This document shows positions 36,626 to 47,619 of a stretch of 64,000 nt of DNA, piece by piece. The stretch is taken from positions 1 to 64,000 of the forward strand of contig JAFXTE010000008.1 of assembly GCA_017525245.1 (NCBI GenBank). The letters are read 5' to 3'. The stretch is from Bacteroidales bacterium. GTDB lineage: Bacteria > Bacteroidota > Bacteroidia > Bacteroidales > WCHB1-69. Within the stretch, counting starts at the first letter, position 1, and every line of letters begins with the position of its first letter. The translations under genes and the position numbers were made by a program. The notes beneath the pieces were generated by a model. The model was not told the origin of the DNA and did not search any database. It was given only the letters and a program-made list of their open reading frames with translations.

Positions 36626-38233
36626 TTACTTCTTCGCGGCCTGTTGTTTTTTCATACGACGGCTCAAGGTCTGGATACATTCGCGGGTCGGAATGATCAC
36701 GGAAACACCTTGGTATTCAATTTCCTTCTCAATGATGGCCACATTCTCTTCGAGATGAGCCTTGAGCGGGTTGATGCGATGGATGTGTTCCTCTTTCACG
36801 CCGAGGCCCTTGCAGATTTCGCCGAGCACGCCAAGCGCGTGGGAATCCTGACCGCCAGTCATGCCGGTGGTGCTGTTGTCGAGAATGAGCACCGTAACAG
36901 GAGTGTTCTCGTAGATGCAGTCCAACAGGGAGGTCATGCCGCTATGGGTGAAGGTGGAGTCACCGATAACAGCCACGCACGGGCTGAGACCTGCGTCGGC
37001 GGCACCCTTGGCCATCGTGATAGAAGCGCCCATATCGACAGTGGTGTAGATGGCGTTGTACGGCGGAAGCGCACCGAGGGTGTAACAGCCGATGTCGGAG
37101 AAGACTTTGCCCTTGCCATATTTCTCCATCGCCTTGTTGAGGGCTGTATAGGAGTCAATGTGCGGGCAACCCACGCACAATGCGGGCGGGCGCGGAACAA
37201 CCAGTTCCGGGACGGGTGCGCCGTAAGTGTCGGGCAGACCGAGGGCCTTGGCCACAAGGTTCGGGTTGAGTTCGCCGTCACGAGGCAGCTCGCCGCTCAA
37301 ACGGCCCATGATGTTGCCGGTGCGGTTCAGCACGCCACGCACCTGCTCCTCGATGAAAGGATAACCCTCCTCGGCGATGAGCACCTTGCCGCATTCGTCG
37401 ATCATCTTGGCGATGAGCTTGGACGGCAGCGGGTATTGGGAAATCTTCAGCACGGGATACGGGCATTTGCCACCCTCGAAGTTCTCCATCAGGTAATTGA
37501 AGGCGATACCGGAAGCGATGATACCCATGCTCTTGTCGGTGCCGTCAATGTATTTGTTGAACGGGGAGTTGAGGGAGTCATTCTCAAAATCAACCTGTTT
37601 GTCCAACAGTTTGCGGTAATGTTTGCGTGCGTTGGCAGGCAGCAGGATGAACTGTTTCGGATCCTTCTCAATGTTGAGCGGGTTTTGTGGACGCTCGGCC
37701 TTGCGCTCCACGCCGGAACGGGAGTGCGACAGGCGCGTGGTGAGACGGATGACCACCGGGGTGCGGAACTTCTCGGACATCTCGAACGCATAGTAGGTGA
37801 TGTCGTAAGCTTCCTGCTGGTTGGAAGGCTCGAAGCACGGGATGAGCGCGAATTTCGCATAGTAGCGGGAATCCTGCTCGTCCTGGGATGAGTGCATGGA
37901 GGGGTCGTCGGCGACCACCACCACCAGACCGCCGTTGGCACCGGTGATGGAGGAGTTCATGAACGGGTCGGCGGCCACATTCAGACCCACGTGCTTCATG
38001 CACACCATCGCGCGCTTGCCCGCGTAGGACATGCCGATGGCGGACTCCATGGCGGTCTTCTCGTTGCCGGCCCAGATGCTGTGCACCTCGCCAGCCTTGC
38101 CCTGCTTGGAGTTCTGGATAAATTCGGTGATTTCAGTTGAAGGAGTGCCCGGATAGGCATACACTCCGGATAATCCGGCGTCCAAAGCGGCCTGAGCCAC
38201 CGCCTCGTCACCTAAAAACAATGCTTTTGACAT
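36626..38233 (-). CDS. iorA: Indolepyruvate:ferredoxin oxidoreductase alpha subunit, no ferredoxin tail
   Basis: A 535-residue thiamine-diphosphate enzyme. The N-terminal pyrimidine-binding domain starts FLGDEAVAQAALDAGLSGVYAYPGTPSTEI. The C-terminal TPP domain has PALCVGCPHIDSY, TLGALPPYNAIYTTVDMGASITMAKGAA and the cofactor motif IGDSTFTHSG followed by LILDNSTTGMTGGQ. IorA of archaea and many bacteria carries a C-terminal 4Fe-4S ferredoxin domain. Here the chain stops at RMKKQQAAKK with no CxxCxxC motif, so electrons must leave through another protein or a remaining cluster. This short form seems normal in Bacteroidetes. It heads an operon with iorB and probably mreCD. Confidence 0.87.
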   Translation of the reverse strand: MSKALFLGDEAVAQAALDAGLSGVYAYPGTPSTEITEFIQNSKQGKAGEVHSIWAGNEKTAMESAIGMSYAGKRAMVCMKHVGLNVAADPFMNSSITGANGGLVVVVADDPSMHSSQDEQDSRYYAKFALIPCFEPSNQQEAYDITYYAFEMSEKFRTPVVIRLTTRLSHSRSGVERKAERPQNPLNIEKDPKQFILLPANARKHYRKLLDKQVDFENDSLNSPFNKYIDGTDKSMGIIASGIAFNYLMENFEGGKCPYPVLKISQYPLPSKLIAKMIDECGKVLIAEEGYPFIEEQVRGVLNRTGNIMGRLSGELPRDGELNPNLVAKALGLPDTYGAPVPELVVPRPPALCVGCPHIDSYTALNKAMEKYGKGKVFSDIGCYTLGALPPYNAIYTTVDMGASITMAKGAADAGLSPCVAVIGDSTFTHSGMTSLLDCIYENTPVTVLILDNSTTGMTGGQDSHALGVLGEICKGLGVKEEHIHRINPLKAHLEENVAIIEKEIEYQGVSVIIPTRECIQTLSRRMKKQQAAKK

Positions 38234-38294
38234 AATCTGAAGTACTTTATTGATTGTATATTATTGATTTAAGTTCAACTTTTTATGAAATTTG

Positions 38295-38302
38295 CAAAAA
38301 TA
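38295..38302 (-). promoter_or_regulatory. -7 box (TATTTTTG) for the iorA operon
   Basis: On the minus strand TATTTTTG followed by C lies 61 bases before the ATG at 38233. Confidence 0.55.
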
Positions 38303-38438
38303 CAAAATTTTAAGCAAACCACCAAGTGTTTTTCTACATTATTTGCAAATTGAGATTAACGAACGTTGTGAGGGTTTCTTTTGTCGCCACATCAGTCTGA
38401 ATCTGTGTTATAGAGCAAACATCAAAGAGAAAAAATAG

Positions 38439-38446
38439 TACTTTTG
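38439..38446 (+). promoter_or_regulatory. -7 box (TACTTTTG) near the FecCD-type start
   Basis: TACTTTTG ends nine bases before the ATG at 38456, leaving at most a few leader bases. Confidence 0.6.
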
Positions 38447-38455
38447 CCGCGTTTT

Positions 38456-39463
38456 ATGGAAAAAGAGAGAAAAAATTGGATTTTGCCTGTTGTAATGGGT
38501 GTTGTGTTGCTCGGCAGCATGTTCGTGGCCACGAGCATCGGGGTGATTTCTATCCCCATGGAAGTCATTCTGCAAAGCACAGGACAAAAATTCGGTCTTT
38601 TCCGAAACCTGCAGATCGCCGACTACTATCAGGTCACACTTTGGCAGCTGCGGATTCCGCGCATCGTGATGAGTGTGCTGGCGGGCGCCTCGCTGGCCAT
38701 CTGCGGCGGTGTCTTCCAGAGCATCTTCCGGAATCCTGTCTGCGACCCTTACATCCTCGGCATCTCTTCAGGTGCCTCATTAGGCGCGGCCATCGCCTTC
38801 ATCCTCGGCTGGGACGCGGCTCTTTTCGGCATCACCCTGCCCGCCTTGGCCACGGCTTTGCTCACTCTCCTGCTGATTCTCGGCATAGCCCGCATCAAAG
38901 GGAAACACAACACCAACACCCTGCTGCTCATCGGCATAGCCCTCAATTTCTTCATCTCCGCTGTCATCACCCTGTTAGTGGTTGTCAACCAAAAGGAGAT
39001 GCATAAGATCTACTTTTGGACTATGGGCAGCCTCACGCATGTTTCCTGGTTTGAGATTGCTTGGCTGCTGCCCATAATGGTTGCCTGCATCTGCATCCTT
39101 TTCTACTATTCCAAATCCTTGAACATCATGCAGGTGGGGACGGAAACGGCACAGACGTTGGGCATTGACACGCAAAAGACAACCAACATCGTGCTCATCA
39201 CCTCATCCGTTTTAATTTCCGTGGTGGTGTCGTTCTGCGGTTCCATCGGCTTCATTGGGCTCATCATGCCGCATGTGGCGCGGCTTCTATTCGGCAGCAA
39301 CAACCGGAGGCTGTTCACCTATTCCTTGTTCTTCGGAGCCTTTTTCCTGTTGATTGCTGACACTTTGGCGCGCACAATCGCCGCACCCGCCGAACTTCCC
39401 GTGGGAAGTATCACCGCTTTGGCAGGAGCTCCTTATTTCATCTATCTGATTCTAAAGAAGTAA
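38456..39463 (+). CDS. FecCD-family ABC transporter permease
   Basis: A 335-residue permease of the FecCD/BtuC type with about ten membrane segments: LRIPRIVMSVLAGASLAICGGVFQSIFRNPVCDPYILGISSGASLGA near residues 55-105 and GFIGLIMPHVARLLFGSNNRRL near residue 270. It would import an iron-siderophore, heme or cobalamin. No ATPase or substrate-binding protein gene adjoins it on either side in this window, so partners must be encoded elsewhere. ATG 38456 is preferred to an upstream TTG that overlaps the promoter box. Confidence 0.87.
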   Translation: MEKERKNWILPVVMGVVLLGSMFVATSIGVISIPMEVILQSTGQKFGLFRNLQIADYYQVTLWQLRIPRIVMSVLAGASLAICGGVFQSIFRNPVCDPYILGISSGASLGAAIAFILGWDAALFGITLPALATALLTLLLILGIARIKGKHNTNTLLLIGIALNFFISAVITLLVVVNQKEMHKIYFWTMGSLTHVSWFEIAWLLPIMVACICILFYYSKSLNIMQVGTETAQTLGIDTQKTTNIVLITSSVLISVVVSFCGSIGFIGLIMPHVARLLFGSNNRRLFTYSLFFGAFFLLIADTLARTIAAPAELPVGSITALAGAPYFIYLILKK

Positions 39464-39513
39464 GAACAAAAAACGGCAAGTTCATTCCTTTTCTTTTGTT
39501 TGCGTATTTTTTG

Positions 39514-39521
39514 TACTTTTG
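39514..39521 (+). promoter_or_regulatory. -7 box (TACTTTTG) for the OMP gene
   Basis: TACTTTTG followed by C lies 28 bases before the ATG at 39550, after the T-rich TTTTCTTTTGTTTGCG stretch. Confidence 0.6.
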
Positions 39522-39549
39522 CCGCCGTTTTTTCAAAAAATCATTAGCA

Positions 39550-40308
39550 ATGAATAAAAAATCTACTCTTATCCTCTTGGCTGTTTGCCTGTTTGGAGTT
39601 TTTAACTTGAGCGCACAAAAGCCGGTCCGGCATTTCCTTTCCTTGAATGCAAGCACTGCAAGCACTGGCCAAATACGGTCCACTTCCCATTATAATTTCA
39701 GCCCATTTTTTGGCGGAAGCGAAAACCTCGGCATCGGCTACCAGCTGTATGCCAACCATTTCACGTTCAGCATAGGGACGGAAATAGGTGCTTCAGTGAT
39801 AACTAATTACTCCAAAGAACCGATTACGATTGGTAAAAAAACCATCCCCGAAGGGACTTTGGAACTGCTCGGGAACGGTCACATGAATTTTCCTGTCATG
39901 ATTGGCGGTGAGTTCAACAAATTCTATTTCAAAGTGGGTGTGGTTCCCGCTTACAACATCCTCAATGCCGCCACCATTATCGGTCCTGTGTTAAATCCGG
40001 AGGATCCCCATCCCTACAAGACCACGAAAAAACTCCTTTACCAAAACCCCTTCCAACTCTATGGACGTGTTGAGATAGGCGGTTCTTTCGGCCATTTCAC
40101 CCCGTTTGAAGACACTGACCAACCGAGGGCTCGTTTCTATCTGGGAGGTTTCGTTGACTTCGGCATCACCAAAGATATGCCGAAAGTGTCACGCGGATCC
40201 TACAAGAACAGAATCCCCTACGCCATCAGCGACGAAGGATATCAGGACGTGCTTCACCAAATTCAAATAGGGCTTCGTTTTACCTGCCTGCTGAATTTCG
40301 CAAAATAA
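39550..40308 (+). CDS. Putative outer-membrane beta-barrel protein
   Basis: A 252-residue protein with a signal peptide (LILLAVCLFGVFNLSAQ, about residues 6-22) and barrel-like strands: FGGSENLGIGYQLYANHFTFSIGTEIGASV, NFPVMIGGEFNKFYFKVGVVPAYNIL, LYGRVEIGGSFGHF, ARFYLGGFVDFGI, IQIGLRFTCLLNFAK. Family not identified more closely. It has its own promoter. An operator-like palindrome lies 25 bases after its stop and belongs to the next gene. Confidence 0.62.
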   Translation: MNKKSTLILLAVCLFGVFNLSAQKPVRHFLSLNASTASTGQIRSTSHYNFSPFFGGSENLGIGYQLYANHFTFSIGTEIGASVITNYSKEPITIGKKTIPEGTLELLGNGHMNFPVMIGGEFNKFYFKVGVVPAYNILNAATIIGPVLNPEDPHPYKTTKKLLYQNPFQLYGRVEIGGSFGHFTPFEDTDQPRARFYLGGFVDFGITKDMPKVSRGSYKNRIPYAISDEGYQDVLHQIQIGLRFTCLLNFAK

Positions 40309-40333
40309 AACATTTTTCACCCTACCCTTTTTC

Positions 40334-40385
40334 CGCAACCCAGTTGCAAATATAGCCAAAAACACGTGTTTGCAACTGGGTTGCG
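40334..40385. promoter_or_regulatory. Double-palindrome operator upstream of the metal ATPase
   Basis: Two 17-bp arms, CGCAACCCAGTTGCAAA (40334-40350) and its exact reverse complement (40369-40385), lie 18 bases apart. Each arm is itself an inverted repeat, GCAAC-NNN-GTTGC. The right arm ends 12 bases before the -7 box at 40398, so it covers the -33 region. This is where a repressor should bind. The Fur-family gene at 42535 is the obvious candidate regulator. Confidence 0.75.
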
Positions 40386-40397
40386 TATTGTTTTCCG

Positions 40398-40405
40398 TAC
40401 TTTTG
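40398..40405 (+). promoter_or_regulatory. -7 box (TACTTTTG) for the metal ATPase
   Basis: TACTTTTG followed by C lies 63 bases before the ATG at 40469, directly after the double palindrome. Confidence 0.65.
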
Positions 40406-40468
40406 CCACCGAAAATCAAAGCAGGTGAAAAGCCTGTGTGTAATGAATAATACGGAAAAACAAGACTT

Positions 40469-42457
40469 ATGAAGCATATTCATCATCATCTGGAAGAATC
40501 ACAACATCACCATGGGGAGTGTTGCAACCACTGCAATGGACATGGGGAGGGACACCATCATCATCACGAAAATAATTTGAAAGGACAAATCATCCGGATT
40601 GCCATCACCGTAATCTTGCTGATTGCGGCCGTTTTGGTTGAAAAATATTGCAGTCTTTCAACATGGCAGCTCCTTCTGGTCTATCTCGTCCCCTATCTGT
40701 TCATCGGTTTTGAAACACTTAAAGAGGCGGTGGAAGGGTTGGTTCACGGCAATGCGCTCAACGAGCACTTCCTGATGTCGGTGGCCACTATCGGCGCGTT
40801 GTGCATCGGTTTCCTGCCCGGTGCCGAAACACAGTTCCCGGAAGCGGTATTCGTGATGCTCTTTTTCCAAATCGGGGAACTTTTTGAAGGCTACGCAGAA
40901 GGCAAGAGCCGCGACAGCATCGCCCATCTGATGGACATCCGCCCCGACACCGCCAATGTGGAACGCAACGGCGAAATCGTCACCATGAAGCCGGAACAGG
41001 TGTCCGTTGGCGAAACCATCATCGTCCGTCCGGGTGAACGAATCCCGCTTGACGGTGTTGTCACGGAAGGACAATCAGCGATAAACACCGTGGCTCTGAC
41101 TGGCGAGAGCATGCCCCGTGAAGCAGGCATTGGCGAGGAAGTGTTCTCAGGGTGTGTCAACCTGTCGGGGGTCATCCGGATCCGCACCACCAAAAATTTC
41201 GGGGAGAGCACCGCTTCCAAAATCATCGAGTTGGTGGAGAATGCCAAAGAACGGAAATCCAAGAGCGAGACGTTCATCTCACGGTTTGCCCGCATATACA
41301 CTCCTGTAGTGGTGTTCGCGGCCATCGCGCTGGCCTTGTTGCCTCCGCTCTTCTCTGGCCATTTCGCCACAGCCTTTCCTGTATGGCTTTACCGCGCCCT
41401 ACTCTTCTTAGTGGTCTCCTGCCCGTGCGCCCTGGTCATCAGCGTGCCGCTCACCTTCTTCGGGGGGATCGGCGGCGCGTCGCGCAACGGCATCCTCGTC
41501 AAAGGGGCCAACCTGATGGACAAACTCTCCAAAGTCAGCACTGTGGTTTTCGACAAGACCGGTACGCTGACGCACGGACAATTCGCCGTGGACGCTGTTC
41601 ATCCCGAACAACTTGACGAGCAGCAACTGCTGCATCTTGCCGCGCATGTGGAACACTTCTCCACGCACCCCATAGGCGCGGCCCTTAGAGACGCCTTCCC
41701 GAACGAAGCCACCGACGGATGCTCGGTCACAGACGTGGAAGAGATTGCCGGACAAGGCGTTCGCGCTAATGTAAGCGGCAAAATCGTCTGCGTGGGCAAC
41801 GCCAAAATGATGGAAACCGCCGGTATCAAATGGCACGATTGCCATCTGGTCGGCACCATTGTCCATGTGGCTGTAGATGGCGAATACGCGGGCCACATCG
41901 TGATCAACGACCGCATCAAGGACGACAGTGCGGAAAGTATTGCCATGTTGAAGAATCTCGGAGTAAGCCGCATCGTGATGCTCACCGGCGACCGCGAAGA
42001 GGTAGGCAAGGATGTTGCGGGAAAGCTTCAAATCAGCGAGTACCATGCGAATCTGATGCCAGCTGACAAAGTCAGCCATATTGAACAGCTTTTGGCTGAA
42101 AAGCACGACAAAGGCGCGGTGGCTTTTGTGGGCGACGGCATCAACGACGCCCCCGTGCTGGCTCGTGCCGACATTGGAATCGCAATGGGCGGTTTAGGCA
42201 GCGACGCGGCCATCGAAGCAGCCGATGTAGTGCTGATGAACGACAAGCCCTCCAAAATCGCCACTGCCATCCAGATTGCCCGCCGCACATTGCGCATCGC
42301 CCGGCAGAACGTCTGGTTCGCCATCGGAGTCAAAGTGGCCGTACTGATACTCGCCACAGTCGGCTTGGCAACCTTATGGATGGCCGTTTTCGCCGATGTC
42401 GGGGTGACTGTGTTAGCGGTGTTGAATGCGATGAGGACACTAAAATGTAGAATGTAA
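40469..42457 (+). CDS. P1B-type metal-translocating ATPase (zinc/cadmium type)
   Basis: A 662-residue heavy-metal ATPase. The N-terminus has no HMA domain but a His/Cys-rich tail: HIHHHLEESQHHHGECC, then CNHCNGHGEGHHHHHE. The core motifs are all present: LTGESMPRE, the membrane CPC motif at residues 318-320, the phosphorylated Asp362 in DKTGTLTHG, HPIGAAL, LTGDREEVG and GDGINDAPVLARADIGIAMG. It uses ATP to move a soft or borderline divalent metal, most likely Zn(II) export as in ZntA; Cd or Pb are possible. It is preceded by a double palindromic operator and followed 77 bases later by a Fur-family regulator, which suggests metal-responsive control. Confidence 0.88.
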   Translation: MKHIHHHLEESQHHHGECCNHCNGHGEGHHHHHENNLKGQIIRIAITVILLIAAVLVEKYCSLSTWQLLLVYLVPYLFIGFETLKEAVEGLVHGNALNEHFLMSVATIGALCIGFLPGAETQFPEAVFVMLFFQIGELFEGYAEGKSRDSIAHLMDIRPDTANVERNGEIVTMKPEQVSVGETIIVRPGERIPLDGVVTEGQSAINTVALTGESMPREAGIGEEVFSGCVNLSGVIRIRTTKNFGESTASKIIELVENAKERKSKSETFISRFARIYTPVVVFAAIALALLPPLFSGHFATAFPVWLYRALLFLVVSCPCALVISVPLTFFGGIGGASRNGILVKGANLMDKLSKVSTVVFDKTGTLTHGQFAVDAVHPEQLDEQQLLHLAAHVEHFSTHPIGAALRDAFPNEATDGCSVTDVEEIAGQGVRANVSGKIVCVGNAKMMETAGIKWHDCHLVGTIVHVAVDGEYAGHIVINDRIKDDSAESIAMLKNLGVSRIVMLTGDREEVGKDVAGKLQISEYHANLMPADKVSHIEQLLAEKHDKGAVAFVGDGINDAPVLARADIGIAMGGLGSDAAIEAADVVLMNDKPSKIATAIQIARRTLRIARQNVWFAIGVKVAVLILATVGLATLWMAVFADVGVTVLAVLNAMRTLKCRM

Positions 42458-42474
42458 AATGTAGAATGATGAAT

Positions 42475-42502
42475 GTAGAGACGTTTCATGAAACGTCTCT
42501 AC
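42475..42502. repeat. 28-bp palindrome, family 1 copy 5
   Basis: A perfect palindrome GTAGAGACGTTTCA plus its reverse complement between the metal ATPase and fur-like genes, identical to the copies at 17145 and 36525. ATGTAGA tandem repeats precede it (42446-42474). Confidence 0.9.
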
Positions 42503-42534
42503 AAATCACCAATCACTATTCACTAATCACAATT

Positions 42535-42969
42535 ATGGACATAAACAAAAAGAAATTGGTTTCAGATGAACAAATCTTGCGGGAAGCGGGCATCCGCGTG
42601 ACGGCGGTGAGGCTTTTGGTTTGGAGAACGATTCACCGGGAGTTTTCCGGCATATTCAATCTGGCGGAACTGGAGCAAAAACTCCCCACTGTGGATAAAT
42701 CCACCCTCTTCAGAACATTGGGTTTGTTGAGTGAAAACCATCTGTTAGACACCATCGACGATGGCTCCGGTTCCCAAAAATACTGCATCCGCCATTTTGG
42801 CGATGCCCAGTCTGAGATGAGACACGTCCATTTCAACTGCCGGATATGCCATCAGACCGTATGCTTGACGGATGTCATCCTTCCGGAAGTGACGCTGCCT
42901 GAGGGATATACTGTGGAAGACACCGAATATGTAGTGAAAGGTGTTTGCCCCAAGTGTGCCGGAAAATAA
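42535..42969 (+). CDS. Fur-family metalloregulator (probable Zur-like)
   Basis: A 144-residue Fur-family repressor. The winged helix covers about residues 10-85 (ILREAGIRVTAVRLLVWRTI, VDKSTLFRTLGLLSENHLL). The metal part has RHVHFNCRICHQTV (His97, His99, Cys102, Cys105) and a second CxxC near the end, Cys138 and Cys141, which together form the structural zinc site. Adjacency to a zinc-type ATPase suggests it senses zinc and may bind the palindromes at 40334. Fur, Zur and PerR cannot be separated from the sequence alone. An upstream in-frame ATG would read through the palindrome; ATG 42535 begins the known fold. Confidence 0.83.
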   Translation: MDINKKKLVSDEQILREAGIRVTAVRLLVWRTIHREFSGIFNLAELEQKLPTVDKSTLFRTLGLLSENHLLDTIDDGSGSQKYCIRHFGDAQSEMRHVHFNCRICHQTVCLTDVILPEVTLPEGYTVEDTEYVVKGVCPKCAGK

Positions 42970-43017
42970 CCTGACGGCTACTGACAAGACCTTTTATTCA
43001 ATCGCATTCGCAGAAAA

Positions 43018-43914
43018 TCAGAACGAAGAACTTGCGACCAGCTGTTCAATCTCCTTCTGCAATTTCTCGGAAACGGGGACTAACGGCAGCCTCAACTCAT
43101 TCTCTATCATATTCTTGGCTGCCATAATCGCTTTCACGCCAGCGGGACTACCCTCTTTGAAACAATCAATCGTCAACGGCACCAATTGCTGGTGGATAAG
43201 TCGGGCGTCTTCCAGCTGCTGGTCCATGACATGATGCACCATCTGGGCCACTTTTCCCGGATAGGCGTTGGCCATCACCGAGATAAGCCCGTCAGCACCG
43301 GCGGCCATGAGCGGCAACGTCAGCAGGTCATCACCGGAAATCACCAGAAAATTGTCGGGACGTTTGCATATCAGTTGCAGGATTTGCTTCATAAAACCGG
43401 AAGCCTCCTTGATGCCAACCACATTCGGGCATTCCGCCGCAATCTGCAGCGTTGTGGTCACCTCCAAGTTGCAGGAAGTTCGACCCGGCACGTTATACAA
43501 GAACACAGGCTTGTCTGTTGCACTTGTAAAAGCCTTGTAATGAGCCACCAATCCGGCTTGCGACGGTTTATTGTAATAGGGTGTTACGGTCAAGATGGCA
43601 TCCACTTCGAATTGGGCGAGATGTTCCAGTTTCCGAATCATGAACTGCGTGTTCGGACCGCCCAAGCCCACCATCACAGGGAGACGATGCGCGTTAGCCT
43701 CTAAAATACAGCTTAGGACATCATCTTTTTCTGCAGGTGAAAGCGTCGGGTACTCACTGGTGGTGCCTAACGCTAAAAGATAATCAACACCTTCTTCCAC
43801 CACCCTGTTGACCAATGCGGAAAGACTTGCAAAATCTATCTGACCATCATTCTTGAAGGGCGTTATCAAAGCGACACCCAATCCTCTGAACATCTGTTGA
43901 ATACTGTTTCTCAT
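43018..43914 (-). CDS. dapA: 4-hydroxy-tetrahydrodipicolinate synthase
   Basis: A 298-residue class I aldolase of the lysine/diaminopimelate pathway. It condenses pyruvate with aspartate semialdehyde in the cytoplasm. The Schiff-base Lys169 lies in NVVGIKEASG, the catalytic tyrosine in LYNVPGRTSCNLE (Tyr140), and the GTTSEYPTLS loop near residue 50 binds pyruvate. Length is normal. Its start overlaps the stop of the DUF6913 gene by four bases, so both share one transcript. Confidence 0.93.
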   Translation of the reverse strand: MRNSIQQMFRGLGVALITPFKNDGQIDFASLSALVNRVVEEGVDYLLALGTTSEYPTLSPAEKDDVLSCILEANAHRLPVMVGLGGPNTQFMIRKLEHLAQFEVDAILTVTPYYNKPSQAGLVAHYKAFTSATDKPVFLYNVPGRTSCNLEVTTTLQIAAECPNVVGIKEASGFMKQILQLICKRPDNFLVISGDDLLTLPLMAAGADGLISVMANAYPGKVAQMVHHVMDQQLEDARLIHQQLVPLTIDCFKEGSPAGVKAIMAAKNMIENELRLPLVPVSEKLQKEIEQLVASSSF

Positions 43915-44441
43915 TTTCCGGCAAGTTTTTGGGTGTATTTGAAAGCGGAATTCAAAAACTGTATATAATTCCCGTTTTCTGTTTGAATAAAAAGGTCATA
44001 AATATCCTGATAATCAGCACAACTGCCAATCACAAATCTGGCAGCGGCAATAGAGAGAATATCTTCAACAGGAGCGTGGTAACGATAGTTGAAATCAAGG
44101 AGAATGTCAAAGTCACGATTAATGAAATCCTGAACTTGAACCACGTTGGGTTCACCGCACCAAGTGAGCTGCTTTTGGCAGAAATAATCCGCAGAAAGTT
44201 GTTGCAGACAATAAAAAGGCACATATTTCTCATCAATATAGCCTATAAGATGCACCATCTTTCCACTCTGTTGAAGTTGTGTGAAAATCCGGAAGATGGA
44301 TTTGTAGGAATCCTCATCTGTGATTTCGCAAATAATGCCGACCGAATTGGCTTTTTCCAAAGCGCACACTTCTCTATGCTTATCCGGTTTTTTTGCCGCG
44401 ATATGCTTTTTCAGGAAGTATTTTTTTATTTTGTCAAACAT
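43911..44441 (-). CDS. DUF6913 family protein
   Basis: A 176-residue protein seen next to dapA in many Bacteroidetes (DUF6913). A basic N-terminus (MFDKIKKYFLKKHIAAKK) leads into an alpha/beta region, ANSVGIICEITDEDSYKSIFRIF, MVHLIGYIDEKY and RDFDILLDFNYRYHAPVEDILSIAAARFVIG. Function unknown. I chose ATG 44441: an in-frame ATG farther upstream would lie before the -7 box at 44467-44474. Confidence 0.72.
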   Translation of the reverse strand: MFDKIKKYFLKKHIAAKKPDKHREVCALEKANSVGIICEITDEDSYKSIFRIFTQLQQSGKMVHLIGYIDEKYVPFYCLQQLSADYFCQKQLTWCGEPNVVQVQDFINRDFDILLDFNYRYHAPVEDILSIAAARFVIGSCADYQDIYDLFIQTENGNYIQFLNSAFKYTQKLAGK

Positions 44442-44466
44442 AAAAATGGCTTTACTGATGAAATGG

Positions 44467-44474
44467 CAAAAATA
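44467..44474 (-). promoter_or_regulatory. -7 box (TATTTTTG) for DUF6913-dapA
   Basis: On the minus strand TATTTTTG followed by C lies 25 bases before the ATG at 44441. Confidence 0.6.
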
Positions 44475-44506
44475 CAAAAAATCCACTTATGTTGGCATAA
44501 TTTTTG

Positions 44507-44514
44507 TACATTTG
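44507..44514 (+). promoter_or_regulatory. -7 box (TACATTTG) for clpC
   Basis: TACATTTG followed by C lies 25 bases before the ATG at 44540, divergent from the box at 44467. Confidence 0.6.
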
Positions 44515-44539
44515 CCCCCAATTTTTAAAGACCTTATTT

Positions 44540-47053
<2,514 letters not shown>

Positions 47054-47097
47054 TTCATAATGCATAATGCATAATTTCACAGCCAAAGAGGAAAACA

Positions 47098-47619
47098 ATG
47101 AAGAACTATAAAGAGAAACTGAACAAAATACGCGCCTTCATCCTGGACTTTGACGGGGTGCTGTCGAACGGGATGGTTTATGTGACGGCCGATGGCGAGC
47201 AGGTGCGCGCCACGAATGTCAAAGACGGCTATGCGCTGCATTATGCCCTCAAGAAAGGGTACAAAGTGGTTGTTATTTCCGGCGGCTATGCCGAATCCAT
47301 GAAGCTGCGATTCAGAGATTTCCACGGCATGGAGTTTTTCCTGCATGTCAGCGACAAGATCAAAGTCTTCAACGAGTATCTGGCCAACAACGACCTCAAG
47401 CCCGAGGAGGTGCTGGTGATGGGCGATGACATCCCCGACTATCCGATGATGAAGCTGGCCGGCGTGAAATGCTGTCCGGCAAACGCCGCCATCGAAATAC
47501 AGGAGCTGGCCGACTACATCTCCATACGCAACGGCGGCGACGGTGCGGTCCGCGACGTCATCGAACAAACGATGCGCCTGCAAGGCACCTGGTTCAACGA
47601 AGACGCACACATCTGGTAA
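47098..47619 (+). CDS. KdsC-like HAD phosphatase
   Basis: A 173-residue HAD-family protein with the KdsC layout: AFILDFDGVLSNG (catalytic aspartates), VISGGYAESMKLR and GDDIPDYPMMKLAGVKCCPANA. KdsC removes phosphate from 3-deoxy-D-manno-octulosonate 8-phosphate in lipid A core synthesis. It starts 44 bases after clpC and may be in the same transcript. The assignment is by motif and length; a related sugar-phosphate phosphatase is possible. Confidence 0.8.
   Translation: MKNYKEKLNKIRAFILDFDGVLSNGMVYVTADGEQVRATNVKDGYALHYALKKGYKVVVISGGYAESMKLRFRDFHGMEFFLHVSDKIKVFNEYLANNDLKPEEVLVMGDDIPDYPMMKLAGVKCCPANAAIEIQELADYISIRNGGDGAVRDVIEQTMRLQGTWFNEDAHIW

Noticed and set aside
40334-40385. Inverted repeat as a terminator of the preceding OMP gene
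   Set aside because: The loop is 18 bases, no T-run follows, each arm is itself palindromic, and the structure abuts a promoter box. An operator explains it better.
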